64,000 bases of DNA from Bacillus sp. CH140a_4T (GCF_008923725.1 NZ_WBPF01000021.1:519924-583923), one strand, 5' to 3'. Positions 17,727-30,145 are shown, counted from the stretch's first letter. Notes: a model not told the origin generated them from the sequence alone. A program made the numbers and translations.

Positions 17727-17871
17727 GATGTATTTCCTCCAACTTTTCATTAACAATATGTAATTTTAACCCCATTTTATGAATTGGACAAGACTTATAC
17801 GGAATTCACCTCTTTCATATACATTACATTTTATAAGTTATATTCTATTCAAAATTTGGGATTTCATAGCA

Positions 17872-17919
17872 AAAAAGCTGCTCTAGCGCAGTTACACAAC
17901 TATGCTAGAGCAGCTTTTT
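17872..17919. terminator. Bidirectional intrinsic terminator
   Basis: AAAAAGCTGCTCTAGC and GCTAGAGCAGCTTTTT form a 16-bp stem with U-runs on both strands, just after corA. Confidence 0.88.
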
Positions 17920-17924
17920 TATCG

Positions 17925-18866
17925 TTAAAAGTAACGTTTCTTCCAAAATACAAATGCTAAAGCGCAAGATAATGTTGCACATATTATGAGTACAATTACA
18001 AAACCTTGAGCCTCACCTTCAAACGGAACCTTTACGTTCATTCCAAAGAAACTAGAGACCATTGTTGGTAATGATAAAATGATTGTAATAGACGTTAACA
18101 GTTTCATAACACTGTTTAAATTATTCGATATAACAGAGCTAAAAGTATTCATCATTCCACTTAGAATATGACTATATATTTCCGCCATTTCAATAGCCTG
18201 TTTATTTTCAATTAATACATCTTCTAATAAATCTTGATCGTCTTCATACATTTTTAAAAATGTACTGTTACGCATTAATTTTTGAATTACAATTTTATTC
18301 GCCTTTAATGATGTTGTAAAGTAAACTAAACTTTTTTCAAGGCCTAGCAATGTGAAAATCTCTTTATTTTTCATCGACTTATTTAATTGATGCTCTAAAT
18401 CGATTGTTTTTCTGTTAATTTGCTTTAAGTATCTTAAATAATAAGTAGAAATCGTATATAAGAGCTGAAGTGCAAAGCGTGTCTTTTTAAACGTATAAAA
18501 TTCTTTAATACGTTGATTAATAAAACGTTCAAAAATTGGGTTTTCTTCTAAACAAATTGTCACAAAGCAATCTGGCATTACAATCATACCTATTGGAATC
18601 GTGTCATAAATCGAATTTCCTTCTTCATCATGTCTAACTGTTGGAATATCCACGATTATTAAAGTATTATTGTCTTCCTTTTCAATACGAGAGCGTTCTT
18701 CATCATCTAAAGGGTCTTTAATGAAATCTAAGTCTACATTTAAAGTTTGTACTAGATATTGAATTTCTTCTTCTGTTGGATGAAGTACATTAATCCAGCA
18801 CCCCTTCTGCATTTCCTCAACCTCTTGTAGTTTTCCGTTTCGGTCTGTTAAATAAATATTTAACAT
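17925..18866 (-). CDS. corA: CorA family Mg2+ transporter
   Basis: 313 residues: a large cytosolic alpha/beta domain with a long stalk helix, then two C-terminal transmembrane helices. The selectivity motif GMN is at about 275-277 (SFFGMNVKVPF). CorA channels form pentamers that admit Mg2+ (some Co2+ or Ni2+). No M-box riboswitch was recognised in the 184-bp leader. SD GGGGTGAT is good. Confidence 0.9.
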   Translation of the reverse strand: MLNIYLTDRNGKLQEVEEMQKGCWINVLHPTEEEIQYLVQTLNVDLDFIKDPLDDEERSRIEKEDNNTLIIVDIPTVRHDEEGNSIYDTIPIGMIVMPDCFVTICLEENPIFERFINQRIKEFYTFKKTRFALQLLYTISTYYLRYLKQINRKTIDLEHQLNKSMKNKEIFTLLGLEKSLVYFTTSLKANKIVIQKLMRNSTFLKMYEDDQDLLEDVLIENKQAIEMAEIYSHILSGMMNTFSSVISNNLNSVMKLLTSITIILSLPTMVSSFFGMNVKVPFEGEAQGFVIVLIICATLSCALAFVFWKKRYF

Positions 18867-19016
18867 ACTATCACCCCGATTCTTTTTACATGTAGGAATC
18901 TACCTCTCTTAAACAACAGTTTTTGAACCGCCATTCTCAGCATATGAAACATACGTTTAAATTTCAATAGAAAAATTATTTTGAAAACGTTTTTATAAGA
19001 AAAATATTCTAAACAA

Positions 19017-19043
19017 AGAAAAAGGCAGAGTGCTCTCTGCCTT
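19017..19043 (-). terminator. Intrinsic terminator
   Basis: AAGGCAGAG (19022-19030) pairs with CTCTGCCTT (19035-19043); U-run leftward. Confidence 0.8.
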
Positions 19044-19050
19044 AAAAAGC

Positions 19051-20430
19051 TTATGTTGCCTTTATAACATATTTAGAAAGCATCCACAAGTTAAAGCCAA
19101 CTGAAATCGTATAACCAGCGTATGTTGAAATAATAAAACTTACATAATCGAAATACGGAAGCAATACAATATTTAAAACTATCTTCACAATAATGCCAAT
19201 TATTAATCCTAGCACTGTCTTCTGTTGTTGATTAATTCCCTGTAACATCGCAGCTGTTACTGTAAAAAGTGAAAATAGTATACAAGCAGGAGCATAATAC
19301 TGTAAAATAACGCTCCCCATCTCCGGATCATTTCCAGCGCCAAATAAAAGAGTATATACTGGTTTTGCTAACACCATCATTCCAATTGCCGCGGGTACCG
19401 TAATACCTACTACTAATACATTCGTCCTCGTAAAATGTTTGTACAGTAACTTCACATTTCCTGCTGTATAAGCTTTTGTCATCTCAGGTACGAGAGACAT
19501 ACTAAAAGCAGTCGCAACAGAAACAGGAATAAGAACAACCATCTGAACAAGGCCAATTATCGCATTAATCTTCTCCGCTTCCCCTTGCATATATCCTATT
19601 TGTATAAGTAGTTTATTTATTGTAAATGTATCAATCGTCTGATACAACGGAATTGCTAAACCTACCACAACAAACGGTATTGAGTATGTAAAGAGCTCCT
19701 TATACAGCGAGAAAAAAGATTTCGTTGTTTGCGGTATACTTACCATTTCTTTTTTCTTTAAGTGCTTTCTCCTTCTTACGTAATACGCACTTAAAACTGT
19801 TAATCCGCCTATCGCTCCCATAAAGGCACCAAACGTTGAAATACCAACAGCCAGCGAGACTGAAGCTTTTAAAACATATAAAACGACAAAGCTTCCTATC
19901 AAAATGGTTAAGACCCGAAAAAATTGTTCTACAACCACACTTAATGCAGAAGGTCCCATCGACTGAAACCCTTGAAAAAAACCTCTTAATAAGCTCATTA
20001 CCGGCACAAGTATTAATGCACAACTTACAATTCGAATATTATTTGTGACCGCTGTTACACTATTCCCTGTTTGATCATTCCCATCAATCACTAGTTCAGC
20101 TAAATGCGGTGCTAACAAATATAATATAAAACATGAGATTATTCCCATTAAAAGCATAAAAACGATACCACTCTTAAGCACTCTTTTAACCGTATGATAG
20201 TCATTCAGTTGATCATATTTTGATACCATTTTTGAAACGGCGAGTGGTAGTCCCATTGTTGCAATACTAAGCATAATCGTATATGGACGATATGCATACG
20301 TATATAAAACGTACCCACTCGTACCGACCATTGCTGTAAATGGTATAACATATATAAACCCTAACATTTTAGATATCATCGTTGCCATCGTTAAAAATAT
20401 CGTTCCACGTATAAACGGTGACCCTTTCAT
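19051..20430 (-). CDS. SpoVB/MurJ-type polysaccharide flippase (MVF/MATE superfamily)
   Basis: 459 residues and about 14 transmembrane helices. The opening GTIFLTMATMISKMLGF and the later VSKYDQL, LRGFFQG and SMSLVPEM blocks are characteristic of the SpoVB/YtgP (Amj-independent MurJ) group, which flips lipid-linked cell-wall or spore-cortex precursors. B. cereus has several paralogues, so which one this is cannot be told. ATG 20430 is 6 nt after GGAGG; the preceding in-frame GTG is rejected. Confidence 0.83.
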   Translation of the reverse strand: MKGSPFIRGTIFLTMATMISKMLGFIYVIPFTAMVGTSGYVLYTYAYRPYTIMLSIATMGLPLAVSKMVSKYDQLNDYHTVKRVLKSGIVFMLLMGIISCFILYLLAPHLAELVIDGNDQTGNSVTAVTNNIRIVSCALILVPVMSLLRGFFQGFQSMGPSALSVVVEQFFRVLTILIGSFVVLYVLKASVSLAVGISTFGAFMGAIGGLTVLSAYYVRRRKHLKKKEMVSIPQTTKSFFSLYKELFTYSIPFVVVGLAIPLYQTIDTFTINKLLIQIGYMQGEAEKINAIIGLVQMVVLIPVSVATAFSMSLVPEMTKAYTAGNVKLLYKHFTRTNVLVVGITVPAAIGMMVLAKPVYTLLFGAGNDPEMGSVILQYYAPACILFSLFTVTAAMLQGINQQQKTVLGLIIGIIVKIVLNIVLLPYFDYVSFIISTYAGYTISVGFNLWMLSKYVIKAT

Positions 20431-20504
20431 CACATTCCTCCGCTACGCTTTATTATTATACATTATGGACAACTCCTTTTTTTTAGAACCGAACCGAAAC
20501 AAAT

Positions 20505-20533
20505 AAAAAAAGCCAATGAAAAATCATTGACTT
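20505..20533 (-). terminator. Intrinsic terminator after dedA
   Basis: AGCCAATGA (20511-20519) pairs with TCATTGACT (20524-20532) with one G-U; seven U follow leftward. Confidence 0.75.
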
Positions 20534-21135
20534 TAACGCGTTGCTTTTTTCTTTTTGAAATACTTTAATCCGAAGTATAAAGCAACAAAGAGAACAGCTC
20601 CTATAATTATGTAATGTGTGTAATCAGATGCATACTCTTTAATGTGTCGCCAATTCCCGCCAAGCTTTTCACCTAAGTATATAAACAGTATTGACCATGG
20701 AATAATCGCAACTACTGTATACAGTGTAAATAGCTTTAATGGCATTTTAGCTAATCCTGCTGGAATAGAGATTGCATGACGTACGACTGGAATAAAGCGT
20801 GCAGAAAAGATTACTCCTGCTCCGTAACGCTTAAACCAATTTTCCGCTATGTCTAAATGGTGTTTATTAATAAGTAGATATTTCCCATATTTCTCTACAA
20901 CTGGACGTCCTCCATAATATCCAAGCCAATATAAAAAGATTTGAGCTAAAGTACCACCGATTGTTCCAGCAATAACTGCACCGACAAAGCTAATTTTTCC
21001 ATCTGCAACTAAAAATCCCGCATACGAAAGTACAATTTCACTCGGAATAATTTCAATCATTAAAGCTAGCGCTACTCCAAAGTAACCTAAGCTTGCAAAA
21101 AATTGCAATAACTGATCTATTATGCTTGCTAACAT
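20533..21135 (-). CDS. DedA family membrane protein
   Basis: 200 residues. The DedA signature is intact: EIIPSEIVLSYAGFL near the start, GRPVVEKYGKYLLI in the loop and FSARFIPVVRHAISIPAG, carrying the conserved Arg pair. Members are undecaprenyl-phosphate or phosphatidylethanolamine flippases, or are linked to proton-motive-force balance. ATG 21135 is chosen (AAAGGAG 12 nt upstream); the longer frame to 21174 has no SD. Confidence 0.85.
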   Translation of the reverse strand: MLASIIDQLLQFFASLGYFGVALALMIEIIPSEIVLSYAGFLVADGKISFVGAVIAGTIGGTLAQIFLYWLGYYGGRPVVEKYGKYLLINKHHLDIAENWFKRYGAGVIFSARFIPVVRHAISIPAGLAKMPLKLFTLYTVVAIIPWSILFIYLGEKLGGNWRHIKEYASDYTHYIIIGAVLFVALYFGLKYFKKKKATR

Positions 21136-21238
21136 TTTATTTTCTATCTCCTTTTTCTTCACATACCATCCCATTATTACATAAAGGTTTCAATCTGCCA
21201 ATATCTTCATTTCAACAATATGATTGGCATAAGCATGA

Positions 21239-21856
21239 TTAATCTATTAATATTTCTTTCTGAGGTTCTTTCATAAAGGCAAACATTTCTTTAATTTGTT
21301 CTTCGGTATTTCTAGCAATCGATAAATTAGGCAATTCATTTTCACCAAAGAACTCCACATCTTCTGTTTCAATACTCGTTTTCTTTTCGCCACCAATAAT
21401 CTTACAGCCAATAAAAATTTTATATACGTGTGTTGCTGAAGGCGATGGTTGATGTTTTTCTTTATCAAATATAGCGAATAGTTTAAAATCATCCACTTCA
21501 TAACCCGTCTCCTCTATAACTTCTTTTGCTGCTACTTCTGTTGGCGTATAGCCGATATCAGCCCACCCACCTGGCAATGCCCATTTCCCATCACTTTTTT
21601 CTTTCACAAATAATAACTTTTCATTTTGAAAAACGACTGCTCTAATATCAACTTTTGGTGTTTGATAGCCTGTCTCATTTGCAAATAACTTCTCTACAAC
21701 TTCCCAATCTGTCTTCGTGTAATGTGACATCATCGAAATGGAAATATCCCGTAATTGTTGGAAACGTTCTATATCATACACATCCTTAGAATACATTAAA
21801 CCCGCTTGAGCTATAGATTGTATTTGTTTTGCCCAACCAATCCATTTTATCGTCAT
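21239..21856 (-). CDS. NUDIX hydrolase with NUDIX_N_2 domain
   Basis: 205 residues: an N-terminal helical domain (1-65; IQSIAQAGLMYSKDVYDIER) seen in CDP-choline pyrophosphatase-like enzymes, then a NUDIX domain whose box reads GGWADIGYTPTEVAAKEV, then EETGY. B. cereus has a characterised enzyme of this architecture cleaving CDP-choline; substrate here is inferred only from architecture. SD is weak (GGATGTGG). Confidence 0.8.
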   Translation of the reverse strand: MTIKWIGWAKQIQSIAQAGLMYSKDVYDIERFQQLRDISISMMSHYTKTDWEVVEKLFANETGYQTPKVDIRAVVFQNEKLLFVKEKSDGKWALPGGWADIGYTPTEVAAKEVIEETGYEVDDFKLFAIFDKEKHQPSPSATHVYKIFIGCKIIGGEKKTSIETEDVEFFGENELPNLSIARNTEEQIKEMFAFMKEPQKEILID

Positions 21857-21961
21857 GTTTCCACATCCCTATTTTTTATTGAATGAATATTACATCAATT
21901 CTATTTATACATCTTTATTATACAAAAAAAGAGATTGATAATGTTCCAATCTCTTTCAAAA

Positions 21962-23068
<1,107 letters not shown>

Positions 23069-23219
23069 TCAATGTATGCACTTTGCCTTGTCCATACATC
23101 CGCTATCAACCATTTATATAAAATTACACTCTTGTCCTGTTCAGAAAGATGCCTATATACATATCCTGTTAATGAAAAAGAATACCTTTTGACTTTAATA
23201 CACGATAAGGAGGATTTCT

Positions 23220-23780
23220 ATGAAACGTGATATTAGAAAAGCTGTTGAGGAAATCAAAAGTGCGGGGATGGAAGATTTCTTACATCAAGATCCAAGTACA
23301 TTTGATTGCGATGATGATTGTACTACAAAAATAGAATGTAGCGACGATTGTAACTGCCCAAGAACAAGATGTACTCACGTGAAACATTGTACGTTCGTTA
23401 CAAAATGTACTCATGTAAAAAAATGGACATTTGTTACAAAATGTACTCGTGTTCGCGTTCAAAAATGGACATTCGTTACGAAAGTAACACGTAGAAAAGA
23501 ATGCGTTTTAGTTACAAGACGCACTCGTAGAAAACATTGTACGTTCGTTACAAAATGTGTACGCTTTGAAAAGAAATTTTACTGGACAAAACGATGTTAC
23601 TGTAAAAAATGCGAGTTCTTCCCGAATGGACACGGTGGCTCTTGTGATGATTCATGGGATCATGGTAAAGACTGTCACGATTATGGACACAAATGGAATG
23701 ATTGCAAAGGCGGAACTAAATTCCCATCTTGCAACAACAAGAAATTCGATCACTTCTGGTATAAAAAACGTAATCGCTAG
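23220..23780 (+). CDS. exsB: ExsB/CotG-like repetitive spore coat or exosporium protein
   Basis: 186 residues. After an acidic Cys-rich head (DCDDDCTT, DDCNCP) come about six imperfect repeats of the form C/W-TFVTK-C/V-T-R/H-x, rich in Thr, Lys and Cys, then a His/Asp/Gly/Cys tail. This matches ExsB of B. anthracis, a heavily phosphorylated CotG-like protein needed for exosporium attachment. The Thr in TFVTKCT units are the likely CotH targets. Strong SD AAGGAGG. The 181-bp gap to cotH holds both promoters; no sigma-K box was certain. Confidence 0.82.
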   Translation: MKRDIRKAVEEIKSAGMEDFLHQDPSTFDCDDDCTTKIECSDDCNCPRTRCTHVKHCTFVTKCTHVKKWTFVTKCTRVRVQKWTFVTKVTRRKECVLVTRRTRRKHCTFVTKCVRFEKKFYWTKRCYCKKCEFFPNGHGGSCDDSWDHGKDCHDYGHKWNDCKGGTKFPSCNNKKFDHFWYKKRNR

Positions 23781-23793
23781 TTTTTATGCCTAT

Positions 23794-23820
23794 AAAAAAG
23801 GCCGTTTTGCGGCCTTTTTT
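23794..23820 (+). terminator. Intrinsic terminator
   Basis: AAAAAAGGCCG and CGGCCTTTTTT around TTTTG; it also closes the convergent phosphatase gene. Confidence 0.85.
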
Positions 23821-23823
23821 CGT

Positions 23824-24435
23824 TTATTGAAAATGACTTATATCTGCAAATTGCTTCACTTCACATTTTCCTTCTTCAAATTCTATTATACTTAGACTAG
23901 CACTATGCATAAATGGATCATCCCATACATTTTCTATTTCAACACCTGCAAAATGTCCTACAAGTAATTTGGCCGCTGCCGCATGGGAAACAATTAATAT
24001 ACTTTCTCCTTTATGCTTCTCTAAAAGATGATGTATTCCATCAATTACCCTGTTATGAACAGTCTCAAAATTTTCTCCTGATGTTGACTGAAAAAGATGT
24101 GGCTCATACCAAAACAATTCTATATCGTCTGGGTATTGCCTTTCTATATCATCGATTGTTTGTCCTTCCCATATGCCCATGTTAATTTCATAGAAATGCT
24201 CGTCCGCGATTATCGGTATATCACGTTCGCCCTTTATTAACTCTGCAGTATGAAGTGTCCTTTCACTCGGACTACTATAAATCGCATGGATAGATAAATC
24301 TTTCATTCGATCTCCTAATTTCTTAGCTTGTAGCATCCCATTTTCAGTTAAAGCAGAATTTTTCCGACCTTGCATTCGTTTCGCTACATTCCATTCTGTT
24401 TCACCGTGCCTTGTTACGTATACAGTTGTTTTCAT
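23824..24435 (-). CDS. Histidine phosphatase (phosphoglycerate mutase-like)
   Basis: 203 residues. The RHGETEWN motif near residue 9 contains the His phosphorylated during catalysis, and a second His lies in IVSHAAAAK. The fold serves phosphoglycerate mutases, alpha-ribazole and sugar phosphatases and YhfR-like broad phosphatases; the substrate here is unknown. Runs in the same direction as the SDR and FosB genes upstream, 13 bp from the SDR. Confidence 0.83.
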   Translation of the reverse strand: MKTTVYVTRHGETEWNVAKRMQGRKNSALTENGMLQAKKLGDRMKDLSIHAIYSSPSERTLHTAELIKGERDIPIIADEHFYEINMGIWEGQTIDDIERQYPDDIELFWYEPHLFQSTSGENFETVHNRVIDGIHHLLEKHKGESILIVSHAAAAKLLVGHFAGVEIENVWDDPFMHSASLSIIEFEEGKCEVKQFADISHFQ

Positions 24436-24448
24436 TTTGCATTCCCCC

Positions 24449-24994
24449 TTACCATGTTGGCCTCAATTCCCACGGCTCTACCCGTCCTACAATCCATTCA
24501 CCACATTTACTCTCAATTCCTTTTATTACACCATCCGATATTTCTTCATGAGTAAGCCATCTGCCGTATGTACCGTCTAATATAAAACCTAATATTATTC
24601 TATGATAGCTACATCGCGTACCTCCTATTTTTTGTGCGGTCATGCGCGATGCTTTACTACCTAAAATATGAAAAGTGCTGTATGTTTCAGACGACAAGTC
24701 TAATTCTCTACAAATGAGCGATAACGTATCCTTCGCACTGGAATGTATCCATGCGACAACTAATGTTATTGGGCCATTCCGCTCAATTGTGCTCTTAATT
24801 GCTAACTTTACATCGTCTTCATTATGATAATCTAACGATAGACATGAGATACTTTCTGGTATAGCACTCTCTCGCTTAACATTTTCTAATTTCACTTCAT
24901 CTCTACCAATAATAGAAACATGAAACTCTTGCTCACAAAGCCACATACACACCCTCTTTAGCATTCCTGTTCCACCAATTACTAGCGCATGCAA
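24449..24994 (-). CDS. Short SDR-like NAD(P)-binding protein
   Basis: 181 residues. It begins with a Rossmann motif (VIGGTGML, residues 5-12) and has the DYHNEDDVKLAI element of SDR proteins, but no YxxxK active site and only about 180 residues, so catalysis is doubtful. It lies between FosB and the phosphatase with a 12-bp gap to FosB and is probably in the same operon. Function unknown. Confidence 0.68.
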   Translation of the reverse strand: MHALVIGGTGMLKRVCMWLCEQEFHVSIIGRDEVKLENVKRESAIPESISCLSLDYHNEDDVKLAIKSTIERNGPITLVVAWIHSSAKDTLSLICRELDLSSETYSTFHILGSKASRMTAQKIGGTRCSYHRIILGFILDGTYGRWLTHEEISDGVIKGIESKCGEWIVGRVEPWELRPTW

Positions 24995-25006
24995 CTTCTT
25001 CCCCCC

Positions 25007-25477
<471 letters not shown>

Positions 25478-25483
25478 ATTATA

Positions 25484-27145
25484 CTATTTCTTTGTAATAT
25501 ATGCCCATTTATAGCTGAAGTCCCCACCAAACGTATGATTTGCAATACCTTTTACATACGGTTTCTCTAAATATGCCGTACTTTGTTGGTACGCAGGAGA
25601 AATGGCAGCATCTTCACCAATTAAGATTTTTTCAGCTTCTGCAAGTGCATTCCAACGTGCTTTATCATCTTTTAATAGCTCTCCTTTTGATTTCGCTACT
25701 AAATCATCATACTTCGGATTAGAATAATCCATTTCATTAAATGAACTTCCCGTAACGAACATATCAATATAAGTCATTGGATCTGGATAATCCGGACTCC
25801 ATGCAGATAATGAGAATTCATATTCAAATTTCTTTTCTAACTCTAGCTTCTGCTTATATGGTTGTTGTTTCAAATTCACTTTAATACCAGGTAAGTTTTT
25901 CTCTAACTCCTCTTTAATAAAGTCGCCCACTTTTTTACGGCTACCATTATCATCATTTAAAAATTCTACTGTAATTGTATCTTGGCCAAGTTCTTTCTTT
26001 GCTTCTTCCCATAATTTTTTTGCTTTTGCTGCATTGTCTTTACTGTCACGGAAATTTTTATTTACAGAACGGAAATCTTTCCCATCTGGTCCTGTTGTAA
26101 ATTTTTCAGGTACTAAGAAATATGCTGGTAATGATCCGTCATTTAAAATAACATTTGCAATTCCTTTTTTATCATATGCTAGATCAATCGCTTCACGAAC
26201 TTTTTGGTTTTTAAACGTTGCATTTTTCTGGTTAAAACGCAAGAAATACATACGTGGATCTAACTTCGTTTTAAATTCATCTGGCTTATTCTTTTTATAT
26301 TTATCAACAAATTCAGAACTTAAAATAACACGGTCTGCTTGATCACTATCATATAAATTTACTCCCGTGCTAGTTTCCTTCACTATATTTACATTAATTT
26401 CTTCTAATTTTACTGTATCTTTATCCCAATAATTAGGATTTTTCTTCAATTGATAACTTCGTTCATGTTTCCATTCACTCATCGTAAATGGCCCATTGTA
26501 TAATAGTTTATCTGCTTCTAATGCATATTTATCCCCTTGTTCTTTCACATATTTTTCATTTAATGGGAAAAATGTCGGGAACGAAGTAAGCTCAAGGAAA
26601 TATGGTGCTGGTTGTTCTAATTCTACTACTAACGTTTTATCATCCTTTGCTTTTACTCCTAATTGATCTAACGGTAATTCTCCCTTATTTACTTTCTGTG
26701 CATTTTTCACATCAAATAAAATAAATGCATACTCAGCTGCTGTTGCTTTATCTAATGCACGTTGCCATGCAAATACAAAATCTTGCGCTCGAACCGGATC
26801 GCCATTAGACCACTTTGCGTCTCGTAATTCAAATGTATATGTCGTTTTATCTTCACTAATCTTCACATCTTTTGCCATACCTGGAGTTGGTTTATTATCC
26901 TTATCTAAACGATATAACCCTTCCATTGCATTGACAAAGGCACGGAATGATACAGAGTCTGTCGATTTTGATGTATCCATTGAAGGAATTTCTGCTGCTT
27001 CTAGTAAGTTTAATACTTGCTTATCTGCTGCCCCCTTACTTGCCTCTTTCTTCGTTGTAGATGCCTTCTCCCCATTTCCGCAACCTGCAACTAATACACT
27101 AGTTGATAATGCTACTGCAGCAATCGTTGTTACCTTTCTCTTCAT
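25484..27145 (-). CDS. Oligopeptide ABC transporter substrate-binding lipoprotein (OppA family)
   Basis: 553 residues. The signal peptide ends in LVAGC, a lipobox, so the protein is lipid-anchored outside the membrane. The SBP_bac_5 fold is clear: AKWSNGDPVRAQDFVFAWQR near 125, YFLRFNQKNATFKNQKVREA in the middle and SAWSPDYPDPMTYIDMF near 455. It binds oligopeptides for Opp-type importers. No permease or ATPase genes are adjacent, so it must use a transporter encoded elsewhere. ATG 27145 follows GGGGGAAGG; the frame is open to 27160. Confidence 0.88.
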   Translation of the reverse strand: MKRKVTTIAAVALSTSVLVAGCGNGEKASTTKKEASKGAADKQVLNLLEAAEIPSMDTSKSTDSVSFRAFVNAMEGLYRLDKDNKPTPGMAKDVKISEDKTTYTFELRDAKWSNGDPVRAQDFVFAWQRALDKATAAEYAFILFDVKNAQKVNKGELPLDQLGVKAKDDKTLVVELEQPAPYFLELTSFPTFFPLNEKYVKEQGDKYALEADKLLYNGPFTMSEWKHERSYQLKKNPNYWDKDTVKLEEINVNIVKETSTGVNLYDSDQADRVILSSEFVDKYKKNKPDEFKTKLDPRMYFLRFNQKNATFKNQKVREAIDLAYDKKGIANVILNDGSLPAYFLVPEKFTTGPDGKDFRSVNKNFRDSKDNAAKAKKLWEEAKKELGQDTITVEFLNDDNGSRKKVGDFIKEELEKNLPGIKVNLKQQPYKQKLELEKKFEYEFSLSAWSPDYPDPMTYIDMFVTGSSFNEMDYSNPKYDDLVAKSKGELLKDDKARWNALAEAEKILIGEDAAISPAYQQSTAYLEKPYVKGIANHTFGGDFSYKWAYITKK

Positions 27146-27228
27146 TCTTCCTTCCCCCAATCTATATGTATAAATGAAATCCAGTATAATACATATTATT
27201 ATACAAAAGATTCAGATTATTTCAAATA

Positions 27229-28218
27229 TTATTTTCGTACATTAAAAAAAAGAAGCGGATAGAGAGTCTTTCCATCCGCTTCTTTTTCTATTTCTTTTAC
27301 TTGTAATCCATCGTCTATATCAAATGGATTTTGAACTTTAAATATTTCGTCCATTATTTTCAAAAACTCTTCCTCATTTTTAGATTCTCCATTAATCGTC
27401 AATGAGTACGGCTCAATCTCGCCCAATTTATAATCAACAACAAATTGGATCTTCACCTTTTTCCTTGGCATATCAGGACTTTCTCCTTGAAACTCTACCA
27501 ATTCTAATCCTTCGGTGCCACGATAATATACCCAACCTGGATTTCTAAAATAATTTTCAAAAGATTCACCAATTGAAAAGAACGGATATTCATATAGTGA
27601 GCCTGCACGAACTTTTTGAATAATATCTCGATCAGTTGGGAAAAAGAAATGGCTGAAAAAAATACTAGCAACTGCTAAAATCGTAACAATTATTGCTCCC
27701 ATTTTACTGGTTCCACCACTATCACGAATGAGATACTTCTCAACCGATTCATCTTGAATTTCTCGTGCTTTTATTCGATATATACGCCTTTCTGCAAATT
27801 GATAATATAATCCATTCGCAAAAATCGCCATTCCAAATAAAATAAAAACGAGTAATAGAAACGTCAGAGGCACCATATTAATGATTGGTAATGCTACGTT
27901 GAAACCCATATAATAAGAAAATGCATCACACGCTACTAATAACAATACAAATAATGCTGCTGGTAAATAGTACTTACGATACCCAAGCCAGCCTACATTG
28001 AAAATGGCTGCCCAACCATTCCAGCTCCACCTAGCAATCCGCTTTTCCTCAAGCTCCCATTTCCTTTTGTAATACGAAAATTGTCTCCCTACATACACTT
28101 CTAATTCCTTGTCTATTAGTGCGCTTCCTTCACCTTGTTCAGTATGCAAAGTCCGCTGGCAACTTTCACAATTCAACTGATTTCCCTCGCAAAGTTGCCC
28201 ACAATTTATACATCTCAA
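27229..28218 (-). CDS. Zinc-ribbon membrane protein (DUF2628-like)
   Basis: 329 residues. An N-terminal zinc ribbon (CINCG and CESC, residues 3-20) is followed by a region with WNGWAAIFNVGWLGYRKYY, resembling DUF2628, four to five helices up to residue 190, and an extracytoplasmic C-terminal domain of about 120 residues. It starts at TTG 28218, 6 nt after GAGGG. The last 14 codons form the stem of the transcription terminator. Function unknown. Confidence 0.7.
   Translation of the reverse strand: MRCINCGQLCEGNQLNCESCQRTLHTEQGEGSALIDKELEVYVGRQFSYYKRKWELEEKRIARWSWNGWAAIFNVGWLGYRKYYLPAALFVLLLVACDAFSYYMGFNVALPIINMVPLTFLLLVFILFGMAIFANGLYYQFAERRIYRIKAREIQDESVEKYLIRDSGGTSKMGAIIVTILAVASIFFSHFFFPTDRDIIQKVRAGSLYEYPFFSIGESFENYFRNPGWVYYRGTEGLELVEFQGESPDMPRKKVKIQFVVDYKLGEIEPYSLTINGESKNEEEFLKIMDEIFKVQNPFDIDDGLQVKEIEKEADGKTLYPLLFFNVRK
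27247..27287 (-). terminator. Intrinsic terminator embedded in coding sequence
   Basis: A perfect 14-bp inverted repeat (27247-27260 and 27274-27287) lies wholly inside the last codons of the zinc-ribbon membrane protein gene. The U-run encodes two Phe. Confidence 0.8.
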
Positions 28219-28243
28219 AACAATCCCTCTTCCCGTCCATACG

Positions 28244-28696
28244 TTATTTCAATATACCTTCGTGTTTTAATAACCACTCTTTCCTCCATAAACCACCTGC
28301 ATATCCAACAAGCTTCCCGCTCTTTCCTATTACACGATGACACGGAACGATAATTGAAATCGGATTACGACTATTCGCTCCTCCTATCGCTCGTACAGCT
28401 TTCGTATTTCCAACTTTCTCTGCAATATCTAAATATGAAGCACTTACGCCATACGGAATAGTATAAAGCGCATCCCATACATTTTTTTGAAATACTGTTC
28501 CCGCAGCAGCCAACGGGACTGTGAACTCTTTTCTTTTCCCCTTAAAATATTCATCTAGCTCATTTATACATTGATCTATCATTTCATTTGTAATTTCTTC
28601 TTGTCTCTCATCAACAAATATAACAGACGTAATTCCTTTATCGTTCGCTGTAATTTCTAGCAAACCTAATTCACTTTCATAATAAGCCTGGTACAT
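28244..28696 (-). CDS. ogt: Methylated-DNA--protein-cysteine methyltransferase
   Basis: 150 residues. The methyl-accepting Cys is in IIVPCHRVIG, preceded by the helix-turn-helix region (KAVRAIGGANSRNP) that recognises DNA. It removes O6-methyl groups from guanine in a suicide reaction. Length and lack of an AraC domain place it with Ogt/AdaB. SD GGAGG is 6 nt before the ATG. Confidence 0.9.
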   Translation of the reverse strand: MYQAYYESELGLLEITANDKGITSVIFVDERQEEITNEMIDQCINELDEYFKGKRKEFTVPLAAAGTVFQKNVWDALYTIPYGVSASYLDIAEKVGNTKAVRAIGGANSRNPISIIVPCHRVIGKSGKLVGYAGGLWRKEWLLKHEGILK

Positions 28697-28793
28697 ATGT
28701 CAGCCTCCAATTCAATTCATATTAATTATTGTAACACGAATAGACAAAATTTTTCGTATAAGCGTTTTATTAGAGAAACAAAAACGAGAATGA

Positions 28794-29867
<1,074 letters not shown>

Positions 29868-29952
29868 AACCGAGAATATTATGTACGACTAAATATAGAG
29901 AAATTAAAAGTATACTACAAGACAACGTATATTATTTCATAATATCGTTTTA

Positions 29953-29989
29953 AGGTGTATCAACATTTTGCTTGATACGCCTATTTTTT
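29953..29989 (+). terminator. Intrinsic terminator after namA
   Basis: AGGTGTATCAA and TTGATACGCCT (one G-U) then ATTTTTTG. Confidence 0.7.
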
Positions 29990-30145
29990 GTTTTTCACCT
30001 CCCTCTTGTTACTATATTTAGCATTACATTGAAATAAAGTTATATAAAAAATTAATTTTAATGAACAAAACAACCATAATCACACTCTAAATATGCGACA
30101 AGGTTATAATCCAAATCCCATAATATGGATCACAACTGAAGTAAC

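Noticed and set aside
23280-23780. Thr/Cys repeats as a CRISPR or tandem DNA array
   Set aside because: Repeats are imperfect and in frame, encoding TFVTK units; no regular spacers. No CRISPR array, tRNA or rRNA was seen anywhere in the window.
23557-23895. 112-codon frame overlapping the ExsB-like gene
   Set aside because: Runs out of frame through the repeats and across the terminator; a shadow of the repetitive gene.
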